Shown here: positions 9,119-17,869 of the stretch, in pieces
Layout: every line of letters begins with the position of its first letter
How positions within the stretch are numbered: position 1 is the first letter of the stretch
Assembly: GCF_024734895.1 (NCBI RefSeq)
Contig: NZ_CP091430.1
Span: 147,001 to 211,000, forward strand
DNA: 64,000 bases
Source: Paenibacillus spongiae
GTDB taxonomy: Bacteria > Bacillota > Bacilli > Paenibacillales > Paenibacillaceae
Direction of reading: 5' to 3'
Notes under the pieces: model-generated
Database searches by the model: none
Told to the model about the DNA's origin: nothing
Seen by the model: only the letters and a program-made list of their open reading frames with translations
Program-made: the position numbers and the translations under genes

Positions 9119-10741
9119 ATGGAGCTGAAAGTATTTGTAGTTGACGACGAAGAGAGACAAAGAAGCTCGATTATTAGACATGTGGATTGGAAGCGGTATC
9201 ATATGAGGGTGACTGGAGAGGCGGAGGATGCGGACCAGGCGATTCGTCTGGCCGAGCTTGATCCTCCGGATCTGCTGATCACCGATATTCGAATGCTGGG
9301 GATGAACGGACTGGAGCTATCTTCCAGAATGAGGGGAATCAATTCCCGCATGCATATCATCATGGTTACCGGCTTTGAGGAGTTCGAATATGCCAAGTCG
9401 GCCCTTGACCTCGGAGTAGACGCTTTCCTCGTCAAACCTATTATTTTCGACGAGCTGACCGCTATTCTTGAACAGATCAGCCATTCTGAACAGGTAGAAT
9501 TGACGAAGCGCAAGGAAGAGGAGCTCATTAAAGAGCAGCTTAATGCGTTCAAGCCGATTGCTCGGGAAAATCTGCTGCAGGAGCTTATACACGGCCTCAT
9601 CCTTTGCGAGGAGGCGATTGGAGCGCGTGCCCGGTCCCTTGATATGTTTGCGCGCGCGGGCGCCCGCCGGATTCTGATCATAGTCATCGATGCGGATCCT
9701 GCCTCTCCGCTGCCGAAGGAAGAGCAGGTTAACCGCCTCCAGCCCATTCTCAGGAGAGAGGCCGCGAATGCCTTAGGATCACTGCTTGAGGAAACAACTA
9801 CGACTCAGCGTGGAAATATTGTGCTGATACTACAAGGTGCGACGGAGGCGAGTTTTGATCATGAGGTGGAATATTCGCTGCAAAAGCTCGAGCTTGGGTT
9901 AGGCAAAACCGCGTACTGCAGCATTTGCATTGGCGCAGGGCCTGCGGTACCGACGCTGGCTCGATTGAGCGAAAGCTTTCAATTGGCGCAGCGAGCGGTA
10001 AATCAGAGGTTTCTTGGGGGGCATGAACGGATCTTTCGCTGGCAGGTTCTTGGGGAACAGGCCGTGGTATCGGACAAAAGACCGGAGGAACTGATTGGTG
10101 ATTTTCTGGAAGCGATGGGGGCAGGAGACAGCCAAATCAGCCTGGGCCTGTTGGGTGAAATGATGCGCCGTATCGCCGGGGACATACATATTCACGGAAC
10201 GGAGCTGAGGAGTCTGTGCCTGCAGCTGGTGAGCGGTGCCAGTCGGGTTGCAGGGGAGATCGGCGATTCGAACCGCCATCTGGGCTCCGAGAAGGAGCTG
10301 TGGGAACAAATTCTGGATTGCCGGGAAGAGCAGGATCTGCTGCAGGAAACGGTGCGGATTATGACGAGATTTTGTAATTTTGTTGCAGAGAGAAAGAAGA
10401 GTCACAGCCAGATCATCGTTCAGAAAGCGCTTGAATTTATGAACGGTCATTACAAGGACAACCTCTCCTTGCGGTTGGTCGCGGATTCGGTCTATCTGAG
10501 CCCCAATTATCTCGGAGCGCTGTTCAGGTCGGAGCTTGGTGTGTCATTCACGGATCAATTAATCCAGATACGCGTCAACAAGGCGAAGGAACTGCTGCAT
10601 CAATCGGAGCTGAAGCTCTACGAGGTGGCAGAACGCGTCGGCTATCAGAATATCGGCTACTTCACCAGTCTGTTCAAACGGATTACGGGACTTACCCCCA
10701 AAGAATTTAGAGCGTATCTCGGGGTTGTCGGTCAGGACTAA
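9119..10741 (+). CDS. YesN-type response regulator, AraC family
   Basis: A 540-residue two-domain regulator. The receiver domain (1-120) has the acidic pocket D9/D10, the phosphorylation site D56 in LLITDIRM, T84 and K106 in FLVKPI. A middle linker of about 300 residues follows, as in other YesN proteins. The C-terminal AraC/XylS domain (from about 435) has both helix-turn-helix motifs: LSLRLVADSVYLSPNYLG and LYEVAERVGYQNIGYFTSLF. The ATG follows CGGAGG by eight bases. It pairs with the kinase just upstream, and a strong terminator separates it from the importer operon it probably activates. The 124-base gap before it contains a weak GAAGAAAC/GTTTCTTC stem that may process or attenuate the joint message. 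Confidence 0.95.
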   Translation: MELKVFVVDDEERQRSSIIRHVDWKRYHMRVTGEAEDADQAIRLAELDPPDLLITDIRMLGMNGLELSSRMRGINSRMHIIMVTGFEEFEYAKSALDLGVDAFLVKPIIFDELTAILEQISHSEQVELTKRKEEELIKEQLNAFKPIARENLLQELIHGLILCEEAIGARARSLDMFARAGARRILIIVIDADPASPLPKEEQVNRLQPILRREAANALGSLLEETTTTQRGNIVLILQGATEASFDHEVEYSLQKLELGLGKTAYCSICIGAGPAVPTLARLSESFQLAQRAVNQRFLGGHERIFRWQVLGEQAVVSDKRPEELIGDFLEAMGAGDSQISLGLLGEMMRRIAGDIHIHGTELRSLCLQLVSGASRVAGEIGDSNRHLGSEKELWEQILDCREEQDLLQETVRIMTRFCNFVAERKKSHSQIIVQKALEFMNGHYKDNLSLRLVADSVYLSPNYLGALFRSELGVSFTDQLIQIRVNKAKELLHQSELKLYEVAERVGYQNIGYFTSLFKRITGLTPKEFRAYLGVVGQD

Positions 10742-10766
10742 GAAGTGGTCTATGTACAGCGGAAAG

Positions 10767-10798
10767 GAGCGACGGATAACAGCCGTCGTTCTTTTTTT
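10767..10798 (+). terminator. Intrinsic terminator after the YesN-type gene
   Basis: A nine-base stem (GAGCGACGG with CCGTCGTTC, one G-U pair) with a seven-base loop is followed by a run of seven T. It lies 25 bases past the stop codon. Confidence 0.85.
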
Positions 10799-10853
10799 GT
10801 GATGAAAACAGTCAAGATAGTGTCAGAGCATAAGTAATCGTGCATTACGATAA

Positions 10854-10882
10854 TTGTAAGCGCTTCTATGCTTTTTTATAAT
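10854..10882 (+). promoter_or_regulatory. Promoter of the ABC importer with overlapping LacI/cre-type operator
   Basis: TTGTAA and TATAAT are spaced by exactly 17 bases. The palindromic TGTAAGCGCTTCTA (10855-10868) covers the -35 hexamer, so a bound LacI/CcpA-type repressor would block RNA polymerase. The same operator, with 12 of 14 bases identical in reverse complement, is found upstream of the dehydrogenase operon near 17681. Confidence 0.65.
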
Positions 10883-10942
10883 CAGGGTACCAGTGCCGCA
10901 CAAGCCAAACGCCAAACTTAGAGAAAGGGGATCACCGACAAC

Positions 10943-11851
10943 ATGCAACGTCTCTCCGCAGTTAGATGGAAAGGCCTCCTCCCGCTATACTTCTTTCTTT
11001 TACCGGGGGTCGTTCTCATTATTCTGTTTAACTACATTCCGATGCTTGGATTGCAGATTGCCTTCAAAGACTATAACTTTCGTGATGGAATCTGGGGCAG
11101 TCCATGGGTCGGCTTGCAAAACTTCAAAGAATTCACGGCCAGCGCCGATTTCTGGAGGGCTACCGGGAACACCTTTCTGTTAACCATGCTCCGCTTGCTG
11201 TTTATTTTCCCGACAACGATTATTGTTGCCTTGTTAATCAATGAAGTCCGTTCTTTTCGATTTAAGCGTTTTGTACAATCGTTGAGTTATTTGCCTCACT
11301 TCATCTCCTGGATCGTCGTTGTAGGGTTTCTTGACGCCTTTCTGTCGATCGACAGCGGAGGAGCGAACTCGCTGCTTCGCAGCCTTGGATTCGAGCCGAT
11401 CGCCTTCATGGGCTCGGAGACATGGTTTCGTCCAATCTTCGTCCTCAGCAGCATGTGGAAAGAAGTCGGTTGGGGAACCATCCTGTATCTTGCCGCGATC
11501 TCCGGCATTAATCCGGTATTTTATGAAGCGGCAGTCATGGATGGGGCCGGGCGGTTCGCCCAGATGCGCTATATTACGATTCCATGCATTGTACCGATCA
11601 TCTCGATCGTTCTCATTCTTACCGTTCCCGGCTTGTTAAGCGTAGGAATTGATCAGATTTACGCGATGATCAACCCTGCGAATATCGGCGTGGCAGAGGT
11701 CATAGACACGTATGTGTTAAGGCTTGGAATCGGGCAGGCCCAGTATTCCATGACCGCGGCAATCGGGCTTGTGATGAGTGTCATGTCAGCGATTTTGTTA
11801 ATTTTAAGCAATATGCTTTCCAAGCGGATTGGCGGGGACGGCATATGGTAG
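10943..11851 (+). CDS. ABC sugar importer permease, LplB type
   Basis: A 302-residue inner-membrane permease with about six hydrophobic segments, the first at about residues 13-35 (YFFLLPGVVLIILFNYIPML). The cytoplasmic EAA loop that contacts the ATPase reads YEAAVMDGAGRFAQ followed by ITIP. It belongs to the CUT1 (LplB/YtcP-like) permeases that import oligosaccharides. The ribosome binding site is AAAGGGG. It is the first gene of an operon with a second permease, a lipoprotein binding protein and an unassigned NodB-like protein. No ATPase gene is nearby, as is normal for this subfamily, which shares a common MsmX-like ATPase encoded elsewhere. Confidence 0.94.
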   Translation: MQRLSAVRWKGLLPLYFFLLPGVVLIILFNYIPMLGLQIAFKDYNFRDGIWGSPWVGLQNFKEFTASADFWRATGNTFLLTMLRLLFIFPTTIIVALLINEVRSFRFKRFVQSLSYLPHFISWIVVVGFLDAFLSIDSGGANSLLRSLGFEPIAFMGSETWFRPIFVLSSMWKEVGWGTILYLAAISGINPVFYEAAVMDGAGRFAQMRYITIPCIVPIISIVLILTVPGLLSVGIDQIYAMINPANIGVAEVIDTYVLRLGIGQAQYSMTAAIGLVMSVMSAILLILSNMLSKRIGGDGIW

Positions 11852-11867
11852 AAGAGCGGGTGAGTGT

Positions 11868-12776
11868 ATGGGAAGTCGCCTGACGGCGGGAGACAGAGCC
11901 TTCACAATATTCAATTCGGCGCTGTTGCTATTGTTTGCTTTTGTATGCGCGTATCCGTTGTGGTACATCTTCATTCTTTCGTTTAATGAAGGACAGGACG
12001 CGAGCATGGGAGGAATCTACTGGTGGCCCAGGGCGTTCACGCTGGATAACTTTCGGGTCATCCTGGCCGACGACACCATTGTTAACGCTTTCTGGATCAC
12101 CGTGGGCCGCACGGCAATCGGCACGGCGGGCTCCCTGTTGGTGACCTCGATGGTTGCCTATGCCCTGTCCAGAAAAGAGCTTCCAGGCAGGCAGCAGCTG
12201 TTGCTTGTATTCCTTTTCATTATGCTGTTCAGCGGGGGATTGATTCCCTACTATATCCAGCTGATTAACCTGGGGCTCATCAATAACTTTTGGGTGTATG
12301 TGGTTCCCAGTCTGTTCAGTGTGTGGAACATGTTCGTTATGAAGACGTCCTTTCAGAACAACATTCCGGAAAGCGTCGTGGAATCGACAAAGATCGACGG
12401 TGCCGGCTATGTTCGAATTTATTTCAGTATCGTGCTGCCGTTCTCTATGCCTTTGCTTGCAGCGCTGGGCTTGTTTACGGCCGTATCCCAATGGAACGAT
12501 TGGTTCACTGGAGCGTTCTTCGTGAACGATCTCGATCTTCAACCGCTGCCAACCTATTTGCAGCGGGTCATGAGTACGATGGAGGCGGGTAATATGATCA
12601 GCGCAAGCCAAATGACAGGCGCCAAGGAAGCCAGTATGTACAATCCGGAAGCGATTACCTCCAAGTCAGTCCGAATGGCGACAATCGTAATTACGATCTT
12701 GCCGATTCTCTTCGTATATCCATTCCTGCAAAAATATTTTGTCAAAGGTGTACTGATCGGTTCGGTTAAAGAATAA
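11868..12776 (+). CDS. ABC sugar importer permease, LplC type
   Basis: A 302-residue partner permease. The frame is open into the preceding gene, but this ATG gives the normal N-terminus (RAFTIFNSALLLLFAFVCAY is the first transmembrane segment); the ribosome binding site is weak (AGAGCGGG), suggesting coupling to the upstream permease, which ends 16 bases earlier. The EAA-type loop reads VVESTKIDGAGYVRIYFSI. The C-terminal IGSVKE tail after KYFVKG is typical of LplC/YtcP permeases. Together with the previous gene it forms the membrane channel of the importer. Confidence 0.93.
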   Translation: MGSRLTAGDRAFTIFNSALLLLFAFVCAYPLWYIFILSFNEGQDASMGGIYWWPRAFTLDNFRVILADDTIVNAFWITVGRTAIGTAGSLLVTSMVAYALSRKELPGRQQLLLVFLFIMLFSGGLIPYYIQLINLGLINNFWVYVVPSLFSVWNMFVMKTSFQNNIPESVVESTKIDGAGYVRIYFSIVLPFSMPLLAALGLFTAVSQWNDWFTGAFFVNDLDLQPLPTYLQRVMSTMEAGNMISASQMTGAKEASMYNPEAITSKSVRMATIVITILPILFVYPFLQKYFVKGVLIGSVKE

Positions 12777-12827
12777 CGGAGATTGCCGCTGTTAACAAAT
12801 GAATGCCGGAGCGCCATGGCGTGAACC

Positions 12828-12859
12828 GCGTTCGCGGTAAGGATCCTGCCCGCGAACGC
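12828..12859 (+). repeat. Perfect stem-loop between permease and binding-protein genes
   Basis: A perfect 10-bp stem (GCGTTCGCGG with CCGCGAACGC) with a 12-base loop and no U-tract. Such intra-operon hairpins commonly stabilise or process the message so that the binding protein is made in excess. Confidence 0.65.
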
Positions 12860-12932
12860 ATAAATGCTGCCGCTGCGTCAGTTCGTTTGATGATATATAC
12901 GACAGATCCAATCTTTTTAGGGGGAATATCCA

Positions 12933-14723
12933 ATGGGGATTAGACTGAGCAAAGGGATAAAAACGGCATTGGCATTGACATTGACGGCGGCGTTGTTCAC
13001 AGGCTGTGCGAACCGGGAGAGCGAGTCGCCCGGGAACAGCAGTAATTCCAAGCCGGCTTCAAAGGAGTCGTCGGCAGGATCGGGTCATTATTCCTTATAT
13101 GCTCCCACGCAAACGACTCCGATCAATCTGGACGGCAGGATTACGAAGGTGGTCATGGAGAAATCGGGGATTCGTTGGAATAAAGTGGAGATCGGTAACG
13201 GAGGCGACGTGGCTCAGCAGATCAATCTTAAGCTCGTCAGCGGAGACTTCCCCGATGCGATTATCCTGCCTGCCGATAGTCTCATGTGGTCGCGTCTCAT
13301 CGATGAGAAGAAGCTGCTTCCGCTCGACGACTATTTCGATAATGCCGCAGACTATCCGAATCTGGCCAAGATTGACAAACGCATTATCGATAACTGGCGT
13401 GCTGCGGATGGACACATCTACTTTGTACCGTCGGGCTACGAACCGGTTGTCGAAGAGCCGGCCGCCTGGCAGGGAAACGCCCAGGGATTATGGATTCAGA
13501 ACACCATTCTGGAGAAATCCGGAATGACCTACGAGGATTTGAGAACCGTCGAGGGGTTTGAGAAATTCCTGAATAAAATAAAAGACTTCAAGGACGCCCA
13601 GGGACGCAAAATTATACCGCTGTCGCTTGGCGGAGAGAATTTCGCCGGACTTGACGTTGTCATGTCTATGTTCGGCGTTGTAAGCGGAGGAAACGGCTGG
13701 AATGAGCAGGCTGACGGAACGGTCCTTCCGGATTATCAGCTGCCAGGATTCAAGCAGGCGTTTCAATGGCTGAACAGCCTCCATCTGAAGGGTCTGCTGG
13801 ATCCGGAGACCGCTTTTCAGAAGAAGGATTTGTTCAAGGAGAAAGCGAACAATTTGCGTTTTGGTGCGATGCTCTTCGGGGGATGGGATAATCCGAATCT
13901 TACCATACTCAAGAACAAGGGCATTCCGGATACGATTTCGTACAAGGCACTCGAAAGGCAGGGTTTCCCGGGCGGCTGGTTCATTCCGACCTATCTGCCG
14001 GCCAACCCCGGTGTTAAATTCGCCCAGTATGCCAGCTTCAATCCTTTTGGGGGCTCGGGTACGGGCATAAGCGCGAAGGTCGAGAACCCGGACGTTCTGA
14101 TGAAAGGTCTGGATTGGATGCAAACGCCGGAAGCGTTCATTCTGATGGAATACGGCCCCGAAGAACTTGGCGCTCACAAAATGGAAGATGGCGTTGTCAT
14201 TATTGACAATGACGTATTCTACGGACCCGAATTCTGGGGCGGAGATGCAGGCGGAATGGCCAAAGTGACCGAACATGGCTTCTGGTGGTGGAAAAATCTC
14301 GCCAGTACCTTGATGACGCATATTAAGACGATGGAACCGACGTGGCCGGCTACAAACGCTATGCTGTACAAGGCAGAGGAACTGAACCACGAGCAGGGAA
14401 CGTACGGGCTTATTCCCCAATCCAGCCGGATCAAGCCGATCATTGGCGGAGCGGTGGAGAAATACAGCCCCGTGCAAAATGACATACGCCTTCAATATTA
14501 CGCTAAGCTGCTGCTAGCCAAGAGTGAGAAGAACTTCGAGGATACGTTCAATCAGTTCTTGAACGAAATGAAGGTTCGCGGTCATGACGCGGAGACCATC
14601 GCGGAATTCAATAAGGAGTACAAAGCCTACAGCGACACTCCAGCGGGAAAAATAGAGGTAACCATCAAGCGGAGTTTACCTCGCAACGTCTATAACGAAG
14701 AGCCTGTCATTATCGGGGAATAA
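12933..14723 (+). CDS. Sugar-binding lipoprotein of the ABC importer
   Basis: A 596-residue secreted lipoprotein of the LipO/YtcQ type (longer than classical CUT1 binding proteins, as usual for this group). The signal peptide ends in the lipobox LFTGC, so Cys25 is the lipidated residue. A Ser/Asn/Lys-rich linker follows before the solute-binding domain (KVVMEKSGIRWNKVEIG, DFPDAIILPADSLMW). GGGGGAATATCC upstream supplies the ribosome binding site. It should capture a plant- or microbe-derived oligosaccharide outside the membrane and pass it to the two permeases upstream. The exact ligand is unknown. Confidence 0.94.
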   Translation: MGIRLSKGIKTALALTLTAALFTGCANRESESPGNSSNSKPASKESSAGSGHYSLYAPTQTTPINLDGRITKVVMEKSGIRWNKVEIGNGGDVAQQINLKLVSGDFPDAIILPADSLMWSRLIDEKKLLPLDDYFDNAADYPNLAKIDKRIIDNWRAADGHIYFVPSGYEPVVEEPAAWQGNAQGLWIQNTILEKSGMTYEDLRTVEGFEKFLNKIKDFKDAQGRKIIPLSLGGENFAGLDVVMSMFGVVSGGNGWNEQADGTVLPDYQLPGFKQAFQWLNSLHLKGLLDPETAFQKKDLFKEKANNLRFGAMLFGGWDNPNLTILKNKGIPDTISYKALERQGFPGGWFIPTYLPANPGVKFAQYASFNPFGGSGTGISAKVENPDVLMKGLDWMQTPEAFILMEYGPEELGAHKMEDGVVIIDNDVFYGPEFWGGDAGGMAKVTEHGFWWWKNLASTLMTHIKTMEPTWPATNAMLYKAEELNHEQGTYGLIPQSSRIKPIIGGAVEKYSPVQNDIRLQYYAKLLLAKSEKNFEDTFNQFLNEMKVRGHDAETIAEFNKEYKAYSDTPAGKIEVTIKRSLPRNVYNEEPVIIGE

Positions 14724-14744
14724 CAAGAATCGGAGGGTAGAACA

Positions 14745-16364
14745 TTGAATACAAGGCCTGTGGTGTATCCGAATCACGTGAATATTATTAATTTTATACG
14801 CGGAGTGGAGCCTAGACTGCCTGTGGACTTGCTTGAACCGGTGCGCGAGCAGCTGTCTCTTGTGCAAAAGCACGGATTGCGGGCGACGTGGCTGCTCCAA
14901 TACGATGCGCTCATTGATTCGAAGTTTACGGAGCTTCTTATGAGCGAGGCGGATGCCTCTCAGGAAATCGGCGTCTGGTTCGAGGTCGTCCAGCCGATGG
15001 CGGAGAAGGCCGGCATTCCATGGAGAGGACGTTATCCCTGGGATTGGCACGCTCATGTCGGATTTTCTGTCGGGTACACGCCGCAGGAGCGGGAACGGCT
15101 CGCAGACGTGCTTATGGAAGAATTCCGTGCAATGTTCGGGCATTATCCGCAGTCGGTCGGCTCGTGGTTTATGGATGCGCATCTGCTGGCTTATTTGTCC
15201 GACCGCTACAGAATCGCAGCATCCTGCAATTGCAAAGATCAATGGGGAACGGACGGCTATACGCTATGGGGCGGCTACTATAACCAAGCTTACTATCCAA
15301 GCCGGCACAATGGCTTCATGCCCGCGCAAACCGGGGATAATCAAATACCGGTTCCCGTATTCCGCATGCTGGGGAGCGACCCCATCTATCAATATGATGC
15401 GCAGGATAGCGGTAACGGACAGAGCGTCATCACGCTTGAGCCGGTCTACTCAGGTTATGAAGGAGGAGGGGGCATTCCCGATTGGGTCCGGTGGTTCTTC
15501 GACGTCAATTTTCGTCCCAGTCAGGTTTCATTCGGTTATACCCAGGTAGGCCAGGAAAATTCCTTCGGCTGGAAGCTGATCAAGGATGGGCTAATCGATC
15601 AGGTCGAGCTATTGGCGAAGAAGCAAGCAGAAGGAGCGTTGACCGTGGAAACGTTGGCGGAGACGGGACGATGGTTCCGGCGGCAGTATCCGCTAACGCC
15701 GGCTTCCTCCATATGCGCCCTATCGGATTGGAGGGGAGAAGGCCATCAATCGATCTGGTATTACAATCGTTATTACCGGGTGAATTTGCTCAAGAAGGAT
15801 GGCAATCTTCGAATCCGCGATATCCATCTGTTCGATGAGCGCTATGAAGAGCGTTATCTGCGGGATGTATGCGACAACAAGAATTGCCGCTACGATACGC
15901 TGCCCGTTGTTGACGGCGCCCGCTGGAGCGACGAGCATACATTGTCCGGGATGTATCCGGTTGTATTCGATGCGGACGGGAAAGCGGTACCGGCTGTAGT
16001 CCTTTCCATGGAGGCGGATGAGTCCGTTCCCGAGGAACTATCGGTCATGCTCAGTCTGGAGGGAGGGAAAAGCCTGGAGATTCGCTTCTCGGAGCGCTGC
16101 ATCTCGATCTCCGGCGAGTCATCCGACTGGGGGCTTCGTATGGCATGGGGCAATACGGCCGATCAGCCGGATATTGTGTTGGAATCGGAAGAAATCCGAT
16201 ATGTCTTTAACGGTCATCCGTACAGGCTTGGACTGGAAGGCGCTCTGCCGACGACAGCGGTACGGCAGAAAGACGGCCTGTTTCAGGAGCGGATGCAGGA
16301 TGGCGATCCTGCAAATCGGATAGATTTTCGTCCGAGGGGCAGCGAACTGAGGTTGCTTTGTTAA
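14745..16364 (+). CDS. Large protein of unknown family with NodB/GH-like barrel
   Basis: A 539-residue protein translated from a TTG start behind GGAGGG, as the last gene of the importer operon. It has no signal peptide or membrane segment. The first 300 residues read like a glycoside hydrolase/deacetylase beta-alpha barrel: LRATWLLQYDALI, then EIGVWFEVVQ, DWHAHVGFSVGYTPQE and SVGSWFMDAHLLAYL, a spacing reminiscent of NodB-type polysaccharide deacetylases and GH57/GH38-like enzymes. The last 150 residues look like a beta-rich accessory domain. Candidate polar active-site residues include D and H of WDWHAHVG and D of WFMDAH. Its position behind a sugar importer suggests it modifies or hydrolyses the imported oligosaccharide in the cytoplasm. 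I do not recognise a characterised family, so function is open. Confidence 0.85.
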   Translation: MNTRPVVYPNHVNIINFIRGVEPRLPVDLLEPVREQLSLVQKHGLRATWLLQYDALIDSKFTELLMSEADASQEIGVWFEVVQPMAEKAGIPWRGRYPWDWHAHVGFSVGYTPQERERLADVLMEEFRAMFGHYPQSVGSWFMDAHLLAYLSDRYRIAASCNCKDQWGTDGYTLWGGYYNQAYYPSRHNGFMPAQTGDNQIPVPVFRMLGSDPIYQYDAQDSGNGQSVITLEPVYSGYEGGGGIPDWVRWFFDVNFRPSQVSFGYTQVGQENSFGWKLIKDGLIDQVELLAKKQAEGALTVETLAETGRWFRRQYPLTPASSICALSDWRGEGHQSIWYYNRYYRVNLLKKDGNLRIRDIHLFDERYEERYLRDVCDNKNCRYDTLPVVDGARWSDEHTLSGMYPVVFDADGKAVPAVVLSMEADESVPEELSVMLSLEGGKSLEIRFSERCISISGESSDWGLRMAWGNTADQPDIVLESEEIRYVFNGHPYRLGLEGALPTTAVRQKDGLFQERMQDGDPANRIDFRPRGSELRLLC

Positions 16365-16426
16365 ACCAGACGAATGTCTGTCATCGATTGCACTTATTAC
16401 TGCAGCCATTATGAAGAAGCATCAAG

Positions 16427-16452
16427 ACCCGGGGCCTAGGCTCCGGGTTGTT
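16427..16452 (+). terminator. Probable terminator of the importer operon
   Basis: The stem ACCCGGGGCC pairs with GGCTCCGGGT (one G-U pair) across only two loop bases, 62 bases after the stop codon. The following TGTTGG is a poor U-tract, so efficiency is uncertain. Confidence 0.5.
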
Positions 16453-16518
16453 GGCGTTGGCAAGCACTGTGGTATTGCTTCCGGCAGTTGTGGTTTTTTG
16501 TGTCGTATACGGTGTCGA

Positions 16519-16547
16519 TTGACGGTAAAATTGCCGGATGCTATGCT
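16519..16547 (+). promoter_or_regulatory. Promoter of the LacI-family regulator gene
   Basis: TTGACG and TATGCT separated by 17 bases, about 63 bases before the start codon. The near-palindrome CGGTAAAATTGCCG overlaps the -35 end and could be an autoregulatory site. Confidence 0.6.
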
Positions 16548-16609
16548 TTTAATAATATTGGAAATGCAGTACAGGTCATGTTTCTATTGAGTCCTAAAGG
16601 AGAGGGAGC

Positions 16610-17620
16610 ATGGAAGGCAGGAAAGTAACGCTTAGGGATCTTGCAATGAAAGCAGGGCTTTCGGTTAACACGATTTCGCGAGCGCTGAAGGATAAAGAGG
16701 ATATTGCGCCTGCGACTCGGAAATTGATTAAAGACCTGGCAAAAGACATGGGTTACATCGGAAACGCGCTTGCGGGCTCTCTCCGGTCGGGACTTACCAA
16801 AACAATCGCGGTCATTGTCAGCGATGTGGCCAATCCGCATTTCGGCATCATGGTCAAGGATATCGATAAAACGGCTCGCAAGCATAACTACACGATATTC
16901 GTCATCAATACCGAGGATGACTATGACATGGAGGAGCGAGCCATCTTTACGGCAATTCGGAAAAACGTGGATGGGATTATTATTTGCCCTTCGCAGCGCA
17001 GCACCGATAATATCCGTTTTTTGCAGAAAAACGGCGTTCCATTTGTATTGATCGGCAGAAGGTTCAAAGATGAACCGGAATTCGATTATGTGATTTGCGA
17101 CGACGAGAAAGGCGGTTATCTGGCCACGAAGCATCTCGTCGAGAGCGGTCACCGAAGAGTGTTGTTTCTAAATGGACCGAATCGGATATCAAGTGCACAA
17201 GAGCGATTCGAAGGTTATAAGAGAGCGCACGACGAAGCCGGTTTGCCCATAGAAGAGGACCTGATCATCGAAGTCGGAGCTTCGGCAGGCGACACCAAAC
17301 AAGTCGTCAGACAATTAATCGAACAGAAAGCCGACTTCACGGGAATTTTCGCCTTTAACGATGTTATCGCGTGGGAAGCCGTGTATGTCTTACATAAGTA
17401 TGGCTATCGCGTGCCGGATGACTATGCGGTCATAGGGTTTGATAATATACAGTCACGTCTGTTCATCCCATTCCAACTATCGTCAATTAGCAACTCCAAG
17501 GGGAAAATGTCCAAGAGAGCGATGGATATCATTCTGCATAAAATTAATCATCCGGAATCGAAGGAAAGATTTCACGAGGTTATTGATACGACGCTAGTCT
17601 TAAGAGAAAGCACGAAGTAA
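16610..17620 (+). CDS. LacI-family transcriptional regulator
   Basis: A 336-residue repressor of normal family length. The N-terminal DNA-binding domain contains the helix-turn-helix VTLRDLAMKAGLSVNTISRA and the hinge helix region IGNALAGSLRSG. Residues 62-330 form the periplasmic-binding-protein-like sensor (AVIVSDVANPHFGIMVKDID, FVLIGRRF, VIGFDNIQS). A strong ribosome binding site (AAAGGAGAGGG) precedes the ATG. It sits between the sugar importer operon and the dehydrogenase-GH127 operon. Operator-like sequences TGTAAGCG(T/C)TTC are upstream of both, so it probably represses both until a sugar or derivative binds. The effector is unknown, and CcpA could compete for the same sites. Confidence 0.94.
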   Translation: MEGRKVTLRDLAMKAGLSVNTISRALKDKEDIAPATRKLIKDLAKDMGYIGNALAGSLRSGLTKTIAVIVSDVANPHFGIMVKDIDKTARKHNYTIFVINTEDDYDMEERAIFTAIRKNVDGIIICPSQRSTDNIRFLQKNGVPFVLIGRRFKDEPEFDYVICDDEKGGYLATKHLVESGHRRVLFLNGPNRISSAQERFEGYKRAHDEAGLPIEEDLIIEVGASAGDTKQVVRQLIEQKADFTGIFAFNDVIAWEAVYVLHKYGYRVPDDYAVIGFDNIQSRLFIPFQLSSISNSKGKMSKRAMDIILHKINHPESKERFHEVIDTTLVLRESTK

Positions 17621-17680
17621 TCATCAAAGCCAGTTCAGCGGTACTTTGCGTAATCAACGCTGTTCCGCTAACTATAAATT

Positions 17681-17694
17681 TGGAAACGCTTACA
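17681..17694 (+). promoter_or_regulatory. LacI/cre-type operator upstream of the dehydrogenase operon
   Basis: TGGAAACGCTTACA matches the Bacillota cre consensus TGWAANCGNTNWCA at 13 of 14 positions. It is also the near-identical reverse complement of the operator in front of the importer operon. It lies about 30 bases upstream of the -35 hexamer. Confidence 0.6.
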
Positions 17695-17722
17695 AATTTT
17701 AAATCTATCATCTGGAAAAATA

Positions 17723-17751
17723 TTGACATAGAAGGATGCCAATGCTACATT
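17723..17751 (+). promoter_or_regulatory. Promoter of the dehydrogenase-GH127 operon
   Basis: TTGACA and TACATT with a 17-base spacer, the best -35 hexamer in this part of the window. Downstream lies another possible LacI-type half-palindrome (TTACCGTTTACGTAA). Confidence 0.65.
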
Positions 17752-17869
17752 ATCGTTAATGTTACCGTTTACGTAATTTGAAGAAGGGAACAAGCAAATT
17801 CAGATCGCTTTCTAATTCCGCCTCTTGTTCGTTTCCGCATAGTTCCTATGATAATGGAGGATGAAGCAG

